NCBI GenBank assembly: GCA_046350295.1
Contig: JAXMAR010000069.1
Location: 1-23,887, forward strand
Length of the DNA: 23,887 bases
Direction: 5' to 3'
DNA from: JAXMAR01 sp046350295
Lineage (GTDB): Bacteria > Planctomycetota > Planctomycetia > Gemmatales > Gemmataceae
Part shown: piece after piece, positions 7,343 through 15,032 of the stretch
Layout: every line of letters begins with the position of its first letter
How positions within the stretch are numbered: position 1 is the stretch's first letter
Notes under the pieces: generated by a model
The model's input: the letters and a program-made list of their open reading frames with translations, nothing else
Told to the model about the DNA's origin: nothing
Database searches by the model: none
Position numbers and translations under genes: made by a program

Positions 7343-7816
7343 AGGCTCATCCGGTTTTCGCGTGTTGTTTTCGTCGGTCGCCACGCGCAGTCCCGTTACG
7401 GGTTCCTCTTCTCTGTTCGCTTGTGCAGCCAGGGAACCTCTCGATGCAGACGAGCCCACAATTCAAGGGCCGCTTCAGGAGCGGCTTCTTGGTCGCTTTC
7501 GCCCAAAGGTCGAGCTGGTTTCCGGCGGCTCCGCAGCAGCGGAAGGCATGCTTGATGAGATTGGCGGGAAACACGCGGTTGCCGCCTTCTTCGCCGTGCA
7601 GGGGGCACGGTCCCCGAACCTGGCTTCCGGCGGATCGGGCAGCCTCAAACCGAGTAGCCCAAGGACATCCGCCATGGAAACCGCCTCTCGAACTTTGCGA
7701 AAGTCGATGGCCGGCATGCCTTGCTGCTCACGCGAACAGAGAAGAGGAACCCGTAACAGGATACCGGCAAAGGACTCCATTCGGGATCCAAAACGCGCGT
7801 TTCCCGGATGAGCCTC
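7343..7816. repeat. long inverted repeat flanking the CHC2 zinc-finger remnant
   Basis: The inner arms, 7391-7429 and 7723-7761, are reverse complements at 36 of 39 positions, sharing the uninterrupted core GCGAACAGAGAAGAGGAACC plus CGTAAC. A second shared block, CCGGATGAGCCT, sits further out on both sides (7343-7354 as its complement, 7805-7816). The similarity therefore extends at least 75 bases per arm with diverged sequence between. The arms bracket the pseudogene at 7396-7717, and the stop codon of that pseudogene lies inside the left arm. Confidence 0.65.
7396..7717 (-). pseudogene. CHC2-type (DNA primase) zinc-finger protein, frameshifted remnant
   Basis: Reading from the ATG at 7717 gives MPAIDFRKVREAVSMADVLG..., then after a frame change near 7615 'GPCPLHGEEGGNRVFPANLI' and 'KHAFRCCGAAGNQLDLWAKA'. 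After a second change near 7478 comes 'AALELWARLHREVPWLHKR' to a stop. Together these match, in order, the small stand-alone CHC2 zinc-finger proteins common in planctomycetes, related to the zinc domain of DNA primase. Three ligands remain (CPLH and one Cys), but the closing C-x2-C is collapsed to CC, so zinc binding would fail even if the frames were joined. The intact protein would be about 105 residues. Confidence 0.75.
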
Positions 7817-8154
7817 TTTTTGGGCGCTGAAGACGTGTTGCGCATGACGACACGTGAGTTGCCCGGTCCGGGCAAGTGCTCGGCGCAATCTCCGCCGGCA
7901 TTGACGCGTCTTGGAGCGGCTTCCTGACCGGCGCACGCCGCCTCAAAAAAAGGGCACGAAACATGGCGGTCATCGAAGGCCGTTTTGAGAAGGACTACGC
8001 CAGGGCAAGAAAGCCTTGACCAACTCTCGTTGGCGTTCCATTGAAGCCGGCGAAGCCTTTGTCCGGGCAAACGATATCACTGTTCGCTCGTCGTTGAAGT
8101 AGAGCCACCCGCTCTCCAGAACCCTGGTCTCCACCCACCCGAGCGAGCAGGACC
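7817..8154. other. stretch without a recognisable gene
   Basis: Upstream of the CHC2 remnant (on its strand) and of the LRR gene (on the other). Reading frames on both strands are open in places, but none gives a recognisable protein and frames change often, so this may be decayed sequence. It presumably contains the promoter of the LRR gene; no convincing -35/-10 pair was found. Confidence 0.5.
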
Positions 8155-9723
8155 ATGAAACGCTCCCTGTTCCTGGCTTTCTTCGCCTTCCTCCCAACTC
8201 CCGCCACCGCCCAGCCGCTCGCCCTCCTTCCCAATGAGTTGCACTGGTTTACGCGCTCGCCGCAGGAACCGGTCGACAGGAAGGAGCTCAACGTGTTGCT
8301 CGGCAGGGACGCCAGGAAGGAGACCAGGGAGCCCTGGAAGGACGAAATCCTGGTCGTCGGCTGGGCCGGATTCGGGGACGCCGATCTCAAAGACGTCGTC
8401 CGCATGACGAAGCTGACCCATCTCTGGCTTCGTCAGTCGGGCGTCCCGGAGAATAAGGGGCGTTTCCGCATCAGCCCGACCGGTTGGAGTCGGTTGCGCG
8501 AGTTGAGAGATTTGCGCGTCCTGGGCATCAGCGACGCCGACCTGGATGACGCCTCCCTGGCCGAGATCGGCAAGCTGACGAACCTCACCGCGCTTTACCT
8601 CGACTGCAAGGGCTCCGACGGCAGCGTCAGGAAGCTGGCCGACCTCAAGAAGCTGGTCCATCTCTGGTTGAACGTTCGCGGCGCACGCCTGACGGACGAC
8701 TGCGCCCGGGACATCGCCGCCTTCGCGGAGTTGAAGGACCTGGTTGTCGCCAACTCCGCGATCACCGACGCGGGCGTGAAGGAACTCCGCACGATCCCGA
8801 ATCTGCGCTCGCTGGAGATCGGCTCCAGCGGCCTCACCGACGCCGCGTTCAAAGAGGTCGCCGCGATGAAGCGGATGGTCGCCGTCGCCCTCGTTTCGCC
8901 GCGGATCACGCAAGACGGCGTCGACGATCTCTGGCAGGCCCGGCCCGACCTCTTGATGATCAACGGCGCCGGCATCCCGCCCGGTCCCGAGTCGACCTGG
9001 ACCATAGAGCAGGACTTTCTCAATCCCGGCCCCGGCATGTTCGGCGCGGCGAATGAGGTCGAGCTTGCCCGGCTCACCGACCGCGCCGCCGGCTTGCGGC
9101 GCCTCGCGATCGGCTGGCCCGGCATGACCGGGGCCGCCATGAAAGACGTGGCGAAGATCAAGCGCCTCACGCATCTGCACGTCGCGCAGGCGATCGAGGT
9201 GGGTCCCGGCGGCCAGAAGCGCGAAGTGAAGATCGACGCCGGCGGCTGGAAGCGGCTGTCCGAGCTTGCGAAGCTGCGCGTCCTCATCGTCAAGGATTTG
9301 CCGCTCGACGCCGATTCGTTCGCCGAGATCGGCAAGCTGACCGAGTTGAGGACGCTGCGTCTCAGCGGAACCAACGGGATAGACGACGCCGTGCGCAAAC
9401 TTGCCGGCCTCGAGAAGCTGACCGGGCTCGACCTGTCCGGGTCACGGCTCACGGACGCCGGCCTCAAGGACCTCATGCGCTGCAAGAATCTCCGCTATCT
9501 GTCCCTCAGCGAGACCGGTGTCACGGACGAGGGCGTGAAACAGCTAGCCGCGCTTCCGCTCCTGTCCCATCTCTACCTCGACGGCCTCAAGATCAGCGAC
9601 GCCAGCGCCAGGCGCCTCGCGCGGATCAAGAGCCTGCGGTTCGTCAGTCTGAGCGGGGCGACGCTTACCGACGTGGGGCTGCGAGCGCTGAACGAGCACA
9701 CGATGTTGAGTGTCCGGCGCTGA
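8155..9723 (+). CDS. secreted leucine-rich-repeat protein
   Basis: A 522-residue protein with signal peptide MKRSLFLAFFAFLPTPATAQ, followed by two blocks of leucine-rich repeats of about 24 residues. The repeats are of the 'L..L..L.L..T.ITDAGVKEL..L..L..L.L' (RNI/cysteine-containing-like) kind. The first block spans roughly residues 85-265 and the second 310-520. They are separated by a linker around 'PGPESTWTIEQDFLNPGPGMFGAANEVELARLTDR', and each block opens with the same phrase pattern ('VVGWAGFGDADLKDVVRMTKLTHLWL' and 'AIGWPGMTGAAMKDVAKIKRLTHLHV'), so the protein arose by internal duplication. Such proteins are numerous in planctomycetes and are thought to mediate protein binding; the partner is unknown. 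The ribosome site is weak (AGGA close to the ATG). Confidence 0.9.
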   Translation: MKRSLFLAFFAFLPTPATAQPLALLPNELHWFTRSPQEPVDRKELNVLLGRDARKETREPWKDEILVVGWAGFGDADLKDVVRMTKLTHLWLRQSGVPENKGRFRISPTGWSRLRELRDLRVLGISDADLDDASLAEIGKLTNLTALYLDCKGSDGSVRKLADLKKLVHLWLNVRGARLTDDCARDIAAFAELKDLVVANSAITDAGVKELRTIPNLRSLEIGSSGLTDAAFKEVAAMKRMVAVALVSPRITQDGVDDLWQARPDLLMINGAGIPPGPESTWTIEQDFLNPGPGMFGAANEVELARLTDRAAGLRRLAIGWPGMTGAAMKDVAKIKRLTHLHVAQAIEVGPGGQKREVKIDAGGWKRLSELAKLRVLIVKDLPLDADSFAEIGKLTELRTLRLSGTNGIDDAVRKLAGLEKLTGLDLSGSRLTDAGLKDLMRCKNLRYLSLSETGVTDEGVKQLAALPLLSHLYLDGLKISDASARRLARIKSLRFVSLSGATLTDVGLRALNEHTMLSVRR

Positions 9724-9830
9724 GTGGGACGGGTCCAACGAGGGAGCAGAGCGGAATTCGACTCTGTCTTGACACCAGAAACCCGGCGCCCGTAGGGACT
9801 CGCTCGTTCAACCTGGGCGAACGATAACGT

Positions 9831-10064
9831 TTGGCGTGGTTTCTGGCGGAGCGGCGAAGGAACAAAGGCGAAGACATCGTTGTGTGTGGAGACGATTTGA
9901 CGGCAAACAGCGCCCTCGCGCGCGTTATCGAGCAAGCGGCGAACGGCAGGTGGAAGCGCAACCCGCCGCAGGCTGGAGCCAATTCGCTGCCACACTACCA
10001 ACCCGACCCGAGGCCTCCGGCAGGACACAGCTTCTATGAAACCGCCAACCGCAAAGCACTCTGA
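9831..10064 (+). pseudogene. possible protein fragment upstream of the 10036 gene
   Basis: A short open frame (77 codons, first usable codon TTG at 9831, in-frame TAA at 9825) reads like protein: 'AWFLAERRRNKGEDIVVCGD', 'ANSALARVIEQAANGRWKRN' and 'HYQPDPRPPAGHSFYETANR'. There is no ATG and no ribosome site, and it overlaps the next gene by 29 bases. It could be the C-terminal piece of a lost larger gene; the '...HYQPDP...GHSFYE' ending is reminiscent of C-terminal toxin domains, but no family is recognised. It could also be chance. The rest of 9724-10035 shows no other gene. Confidence 0.25.
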
Positions 10065-10599
10065 GCCACGGATGCGGTTTTTCACGCCTGAACTGTACCT
10101 GCGGTTCAATTCCTCGGACGAGGACGAGGTCGTTCGTGCGCGCGAGGAATGGGAGGAGGCGATAGCCCGTTACCGCGGCCGCCTGGCCACTCTGCGGGAA
10201 ACTATGCCGTCTCAGGTGCAGAAGCTTACAGAGCTTTGTTTTCACGATGCGGAAATTGCCACGCGGTTTGCGGACACGCACGCTCTTCCCTTCCTACCCC
10301 CCGCTCCGCTCTGGACCGCGGTGGCTGTCTTCGTCCTGCGGAACGAGGATCAATTCTCGGAATTGATCTACAGCCTGTGGGATCAGGTCACCGAAGCGAA
10401 GGCGCCAAAGAGATGGCGGTTCTCGAAGGAACGTGTCCACTGGCTCTACGATGAAATCGACCAGCACGCGCCCGGCCAGTTCTTCTCCCACACCATCTTG
10501 TTGAGCGACGGAAAGGTGGTGCGCGTTCCGTTCGTCTCCGTGATATTTCACGATCTCGGGACGCTGACGGAAAAGACGGCGTCATGGCAAATCGCGTGA
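10036..10599 (+). CDS. small cytoplasmic protein of unknown function
   Basis: A 187-residue protein; the core begins at residue 13 with MRFFTPELYLRFNSSDEDEV, so the ATG at 10072 is an alternative start and fits homologues of the 'M(R/K)(F/Y)FT.ELY.R(F/Y)NS' type (DUF4085-like; assignment uncertain). Next comes a charged helical segment 'ARE EWEEAIARYRGRLATLRE', then 'LCFHDAEIA', which in similar proteins precedes a beta-rich half ('LSDGKVVRVPFVSVIFHDLG'). No signal peptide or membrane segment. Proteins of this kind often occur alone or as immunity-like partners in toxin loci; here the only neighbour is the short fragment just upstream. Confidence 0.65.
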   Translation: MKPPTAKHSEPRMRFFTPELYLRFNSSDEDEVVRAREEWEEAIARYRGRLATLRETMPSQVQKLTELCFHDAEIATRFADTHALPFLPPAPLWTAVAVFVLRNEDQFSELIYSLWDQVTEAKAPKRWRFSKERVHWLYDEIDQHAPGQFFSHTILLSDGKVVRVPFVSVIFHDLGTLTEKTASWQIA

Positions 10600-10674
10600 A
10601 CGTTCCCTATGGGAGCGAACCACGAAGGGGCCAAGAAAAAATCGTAAATAATCGTGGCGCCGGCGATGCTGGGC

Positions 10675-10703
10675 TTGACATCAGCTGCGAACCCGCCAAG
10701 AAT
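10675..10703 (+). promoter_or_regulatory. sigma-70-type promoter of the structured RNA
   Basis: A perfect -35 TTGACA (10675-10680) and -10-like AAGAAT (10698-10703; 4 of 6 consensus) are separated by 17 bases. The predicted start is near 10710, directly before the first hairpin of the RNA. This is the best promoter match seen in the window. Confidence 0.6.
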
Positions 10704-10810
10704 CATGTCATCGGGTCATGCAGTACGTGGCATGACGGGCTAGAGCCCAAAGCGGTTCGATTGGTTATCCGATCGCGGCGGGGAAACCTAGTCTCCAAAG
10801 GAGGTGATCC

Positions 10811-10843
10811 GTGAGTAATGGTAACCAGGTGCGGCTCGCCTAG
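10811..10843 (+). CDS. 10-residue micro-ORF with a perfect extended Shine-Dalgarno
   Basis: GTG at 10811 opens MSNGNQVRLA and stops at TAG 10841-10843. It is preceded by AAAGGAGGTGATCC (10797-10810), a 14-base full complement of the canonical 16S rRNA 3' end, with GGAGG six bases from the start codon. CTCC just upstream (10793-10796) could pair with GGAG and mask the site. The stop lies inside the following stem-loop region, so translation would alter the folding. The peptide itself is not rich in any amino acid. Confidence 0.45.
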   Translation: MSNGNQVRLA

Positions 10844-10887
10844 GGCCGCCGACGGGCTGCCCGTTGGCGCAGCCGCAATGATTTGTA

Positions 10888-10925
10888 GGGCGTCGCGGCT
10901 CGTATCTGGCCGCGACGCCCCTTCG
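10888..10925 (+). terminator. terminator-like hairpin ending the structured RNA
   Basis: GGGCGTCGCGGC (10888-10899) pairs perfectly over 12 bp with GCCGCGACGCCC (10909-10920), with a 9-base loop. The tail CTTCGCTTTC is only moderately U-rich, so termination may be partial and read-through into the aromatic leader is possible. Confidence 0.55.
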
Positions 10926-10942
10926 CTTTCATAATGACCTTC

Positions 10943-11002
10943 ATGGCGCGGCATTATTACTTTTGGCGGTTTTTTTTTGAGCCCTCCTGGGGTTCCCGCT
11001 GA
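10943..11002 (+). CDS. aromatic-rich leader peptide of the DAHP synthase gene
   Basis: An ATG-started 19-codon frame reads MARHYYFWRFFFEPSWGSR and stops at TGA 11000-11002. Eight of 19 residues are Tyr, Phe or Trp, with YYFW and FFF in a row (codons 10955-10978). It lies immediately upstream of an intrinsic terminator and the gene for the first enzyme of aromatic biosynthesis, as expected of an attenuation leader (compare E. coli pheL, also FFF-rich). No Shine-Dalgarno precedes it. CATAAT at 10930-10935 could be a -10 box giving a transcript that starts at or next to the ATG, that is, a leaderless start; its -35 is poor. An in-frame ATG at 10934 would add three residues (MTF). Confidence 0.75.
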   Translation: MARHYYFWRFFFEPSWGSR

Positions 11003-11071
11003 AGGTGTTGACGCGACTTCGAACACAAAGACACCAAAGCCCCGGAACCCGCGTGGTTCCGGGGCTTTTTT
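10980..11071 (+). promoter_or_regulatory. attenuator: antiterminator segment and terminator before aroF
   Basis: Segment GGGTTCC (10990-10996, at the end of the leader ORF) is complementary to GGAACCC (11044-11050), which is also the inner left arm of the terminator 11036-11071. The two pairings exclude each other. AGCCC (10980-10984) can pair with GGGTT (10990-10994) as a weak alternative. Expected behaviour by the known attenuation logic: a ribosome stalled on Tyr/Phe codons leaves 10990-10996 free and the antiterminator forms; a ribosome reaching the stop at 11000 covers it and the terminator forms. Confidence 0.6.
11036..11071 (+). terminator. intrinsic terminator of the aromatic attenuator
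   Basis: AAAGCCCCGGAACC (11036-11049) pairs perfectly over 14 bp with GGTTCCGGGGCTTT (11055-11068), loop CGCGT, followed by T to 11071. This is the strongest intrinsic terminator in the window. No full gene ends before it; only the 19-residue leader ORF lies between it and the upstream hairpin. Confidence 0.85.
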
Positions 11072-11150
11072 CGTCGACGCGGCGGGTTATGGCCCCGGCC
11101 TGGCCGCGGTAGGTTAATCGGGGAACGCGGAGAATGCGGAGAATCCAACC

Positions 11151-12164
11151 ATGATCGTCGTCATGAAATCCGGCGCCACCCAGAAGCAGATCGACCACGT
11201 CATCGAACGGATCGAGCAGCTCGACCTGCGCAGCCATGTCATCATCGGCACGGAGCGCACCGTCGTCGCCGCGCTTGGCGAAAAGCGCGACGGCGCCAAG
11301 CAGGCGCTCGAGAACGCCGAAGGGGTCGAAAAAGTGGTGCCGATTCTGGCGCCTTACAAGATGGCCAGCACCGAGGTCAAGAAGGAGCCGACCTGCGTCG
11401 TCTCCCGGCGCCTCAAGATCGGCGCGGGCAAGATCGGCGTCATCGCCGGGCCTTGCTCGGTGGAGAGCAAGGAGCAGATCCTCGAGGTCGCCCGCATCGT
11501 CCGCGACGCGGGAGCGGCGGGGTTGCGCGGCGGGGCGTTCAAGCCGCGCACCAGTCCGTACAGTTTCCAGGGACTCAAAGAGAAGGGCCTGGAATTGCTA
11601 GCGCTCGCACGAGAAGAGACGGGGCTCGCGATCGTCACCGAGGTGATGGCCCCCGAGCAGGTCGCCCTGGTCGCCCGCTATGCCGATGTCCTCCAGGTCG
11701 GCGCCCGCAACATGCAGAACTATCCCCTCCTCGAAGCCGTCGGCGAGACGGACAAGGCGATCCTCCTCAAGCGCGGCCCCAGCGCCACGATGGACGAGTT
11801 CCTCCTCGCCGCCGAGTACATCCTCAAGACCGGTAACACCAACGTCATGCTCTGCGAGCGCGGCATCCGCACCTTCGAGGATCACACGCGCTTCACTCTG
11901 CCCCTCGCCAGCGTCCCTTTCCTGCATCAGACGACGCATCTGCCGGTGGTCGTCGACCCGAGCCACGGTACCGGCAAGGCCAGCCTGGTGGCGCCGATGG
12001 CGGTGGCGGCCGTCGCGGCGGGGGCGGACGGGCTGATCGTCGAGATCCACCCCGATCCGGAGAAGGCGCTTTCCGACGGCTTCCAGGCGCTGACGCCGCA
12101 AGCCTTCAAGCAGATGATGCAGGAATGCAAGAAGGTGGCAGCGGCGCTGGGACGGCAGATGTGA
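11151..12164 (+). CDS. aroF: 3-deoxy-7-phosphoheptulonate (DAHP) synthase, type I-beta with ACT-like N-domain
   Basis: A 337-residue enzyme that condenses phosphoenolpyruvate and erythrose 4-phosphate, the first step of the shikimate pathway. Residues 1-70 (MIVVMKSGATQKQIDHVIER...) form the ferredoxin-like regulatory domain known from Thermotoga maritima DAHP synthase, where it confers feedback inhibition by Tyr/Phe. The barrel has IAGPCSVES, RGGAFKPRTSPYSFQG, QVGARNMQN, LLKRGPSATMDEF, DPSHGTGK and VEIHPDPEKALSDG. The metal ligands Cys102, His272, Glu298 and Asp309 are all present. GGAG stands 9 bases before the ATG. Besides allosteric control, the upstream leader peptide and terminator suggest control by attenuation. 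Confidence 0.96.
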   Translation: MIVVMKSGATQKQIDHVIERIEQLDLRSHVIIGTERTVVAALGEKRDGAKQALENAEGVEKVVPILAPYKMASTEVKKEPTCVVSRRLKIGAGKIGVIAGPCSVESKEQILEVARIVRDAGAAGLRGGAFKPRTSPYSFQGLKEKGLELLALAREETGLAIVTEVMAPEQVALVARYADVLQVGARNMQNYPLLEAVGETDKAILLKRGPSATMDEFLLAAEYILKTGNTNVMLCERGIRTFEDHTRFTLPLASVPFLHQTTHLPVVVDPSHGTGKASLVAPMAVAAVAAGADGLIVEIHPDPEKALSDGFQALTPQAFKQMMQECKKVAAALGRQM

Positions 12165-12213
12165 TTCGAGCCTGATCTGGAAAGGGGCGACGAGCAGGCG
12201 CTTTGCGGCTTCC

Positions 12214-12681
12214 TCAATACAGCTCGTAGATATGCTCGCCGCCGTGAGCCGGGTTGCCGATGAGGGAACGGCTGCGCAGGTCGACCACCAGGTCGAGATG
12301 CTCCAAGGGGAGTTGGCCGATGAGAGGCGGGACCGTGTCCGGGACTTCCATCACGTCCATCGTGCAGCTTCGGCCCTGGATGGTCAGGCGCACCGCATCG
12401 TAGAGGTTAGCCACGCCGAGGCCGATGCTGCTCGTGACGCGCTTTTCGGAGGTCTTCTTCAGACCGAGTTCCTGGATGAGCCGGGTAGGCAAGGACAGCA
12501 ACGTCGCGCCGGTGTCGACCAGCGCATCGGCGATGGTGATCTTGCGAGCCTTGTCCGGCGCAATGGCGGCAGTCTCGACCGCCCACAAGTCCTTCAGGTT
12601 CTCCACCGTCGCTTCGGTCAACACCCTTCCCATGTCCCTCTCCGCGGGCGCCGGCCGGCCGTTTGCTGAACTGGCTTGCAT
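12214..12681 (-). CDS. retropepsin-like aspartic protease family protein
   Basis: A 155-residue protein with 'ADALVDTGATLLSLPTRLIQ' (D56-T57-G58), the single DTG active-site motif of retroviral-type aspartic proteases, followed by 'EKRVTSSIGLGVANLYDAVRLTIQGRSCTMDVMEVPD' and 'PLIGQLPLEHLDLVVDLRSRSLIGNP', the second half of such a domain. Proteins of this type are expected to act as homodimers; the substrate is unknown. GGAGG six bases before the ATG supports the start at 12681, though MGRVLTEATVENL at residue 17 is a possible inner start. There is no signal peptide. It is convergent with aroF, with 49 bases between the stops. Confidence 0.82.
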   Translation of the reverse strand: MQASSANGRPAPAERDMGRVLTEATVENLKDLWAVETAAIAPDKARKITIADALVDTGATLLSLPTRLIQELGLKKTSEKRVTSSIGLGVANLYDAVRLTIQGRSCTMDVMEVPDTVPPLIGQLPLEHLDLVVDLRSRSLIGNPAHGGEHIYELY

Positions 12682-12751
12682 GGCTCACCTCCGACGTGAT
12701 CCTAAGCGTTCGTGAACCGCCTTGCAAGGCATCGATTGTGCCAGCCGTCTG

Positions 12752-13207
12752 TCAATCGCATCTTTGGGAGAACTTGAAGGGAATGGGTCCGACGAGATCA
12801 ACGCTCGCGCGGCGGTATTTGGCGAAGATGGATGACGGATCTTCGAGCCGTGCCAGGCGCAGCCTCTGCAAGAAAAGCGCGAGTCCGCTGAGATCGGGGT
12901 CGAGGATCTGGGAGACGTCCAATTCCGAGTAGGGGACGCCGAGATCAAGACAATTCATGGCGGGATCGGAAAAGCCCTGGCAATAGGTTTGGATCGGCTC
13001 TTCGAAGCCACTCAAGATACTCCGTGCCTTTTCGAAGTCGGTGAACGGCGTCGTTTCTTTCCAACCTCGGCGCGGGCCGCCGTGCATCCACGTCCACATC
13101 GACTGTTGAAGGGTGCGTCCTGTGCGCGGAGAATCCAGCGGCTCCACCAAGGAACCGGCGGCCGCGACGGAACAGAAAATCAACGAGCAAAGTGGGAGAA
13201 GACGCAT
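12752..13207 (-). CDS. small secreted protein of unknown function
   Basis: A 151-residue protein beginning MRLLPLCSLIFCSVAAAGS, a signal peptide with possible cleavage after AAAG. GGAGG stands 8 bases before the ATG; the open frame extends upstream without a better site. The mature part has 'SMWTWMHGGPRRGWKETTPF', 'YCQGFSDPAMNCLDLGVPYS' with two cysteines that may form a disulphide, and 'DPDLSGLALFLQRLRLARLE'. No family is recognised. It lies 70 bases beyond the start of the aspartic protease gene on the same strand. The 145-base gap to icd holds the short repeat at 13318-13341 and, presumably, divergent promoters. Confidence 0.6.
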   Translation of the reverse strand: MRLLPLCSLIFCSVAAAGSLVEPLDSPRTGRTLQQSMWTWMHGGPRRGWKETTPFTDFEKARSILSGFEEPIQTYCQGFSDPAMNCLDLGVPYSELDVSQILDPDLSGLALFLQRLRLARLEDPSSIFAKYRRASVDLVGPIPFKFSQRCD

Positions 13208-13317
13208 GACCACTGCCTCCACACGGCGAATAACGTGGCATACCGTTCTCGCCCATGCCACGCAAGCCCGAGGCGCTACGTTTTCCCGCCGATCTCCATA
13301 AAAAGTCCACTGATTCC

Positions 13318-13341
13318 TGACTCCCGACCCCTGACTCCTGG
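13318..13341. repeat. short dispersed repeat (CAGGAGTCAGGAGTC type), copy 2
   Basis: TGACTCCCGACCCCTGACTC followed by CTGG is the reverse complement of the copy at 4692-4715 with about three mismatches. It ends 11 bases before the icd start codon, so it lies in the 5' untranslated part of that gene or its promoter. Confidence 0.5.
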
Positions 13342-13352
13342 ACCTCCCTCCC

Positions 13353-14648
<1,296 letters not shown>

Positions 14649-14671
14649 CGTCCGATCCAGGGGTACGAGAC

Positions 14672-15019
14672 ATGATGCCCCATGAAAAAGTCGCGGTTGA
14701 CTTTGCATACACTCTGGTGAACGCGGAGTTTGAAGGCGCACACGCTTTGCTGGCTCCTTCGCTTTCCGGCAAGCTAACCCCAGCCGACCTATGCGACAAG
14801 CTGTTTGGCATGTTTCGCCTGTATGCCGAAGGCAAGCCCAAACGAATTCACTTTGACGAGCAGTTTGCCCAAACGAACTGGCCAGGCAAGCTTCCAGGCG
14901 ATGTCGGCTGGGTTTATGTCGGAATCGAAGGGGATGATTTCGTCGAGGCCGTTACGGTGATTGTGGCAGAAGTTGAAGGCAAGCACCTCATTCGTGAGAT
15001 CGAGTGGGGTCGGCCGTAA
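14672..15019 (+). CDS. small protein of unknown function (possibly NTF2/DUF3887-like)
   Basis: A 115-residue protein starting MMPHEKVAVDFAYTLVNAEF, followed by 'EGAHALLAPSLSGKLTPADL', 'FDEQFAQTNWPGKLPGDVGW', 'YVGIEGDDFVEAVTVIVAEV' and 'IREIEWGRP'. The N-terminal helix with 'A..LL.P.L...L....L...F' followed by curved strands resembles the NTF2-like/DUF3887 fold; this is a shape impression only. Two adjacent ATGs (14672, 14675) are possible; GAGA is the only ribosome-site-like sequence. It is 23 bases after icd and may be read from the same transcript. The IS element begins 13 bases after its stop. Confidence 0.65.
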   Translation: MMPHEKVAVDFAYTLVNAEFEGAHALLAPSLSGKLTPADLCDKLFGMFRLYAEGKPKRIHFDEQFAQTNWPGKLPGDVGWVYVGIEGDDFVEAVTVIVAEVEGKHLIREIEWGRP

Positions 15020-15032
15020 CGCATTTAGATCC

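Larger units (their letters stand above)
10710..10925 (+). ncRNA. structured RNA / mRNA leader upstream of the aromatic attenuator
   Basis: About 215 nt between a good promoter and a strong hairpin, with little room for anything but structure. Stems seen: GTCATGC 10715-10721 with GCATGAC 10730-10736; GGGC/GCCC 10737-10748; CGATTGG 10758-10764 with CCGATCG 10769-10775; TGCGGCT 10830-10836 with AGCCGCA 10871-10877 enclosing a 10-bp hairpin at 10847-10869; and the 12-bp terminator-like stem 10888-10920. In the middle is AAAGGAGGTGATCC followed at once by GTG, a small ORF. It does not match SRP RNA, 6S RNA, tmRNA or RNase P signatures I know. It may be a regulatory RNA, a riboswitch-type leader or a leader for the attenuator downstream. 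Confidence 0.55.

Noticed and set aside
10797..10810. Minus-strand GGATCACCTCCTTT as the end of a 16S rRNA gene
   Set aside because: Only this 14-mer matches; the sequence before it lacks the conserved 3' helix 45 of 16S rRNA. On the plus strand it is an extended Shine-Dalgarno before a GTG.
10820..10880. SRP RNA (GGTAACCAGG resembles GUUUACCAGG)
   Set aside because: The invariant GGAAGGAAGCAGCC part of the SRP Alu/S-domain loop is missing.
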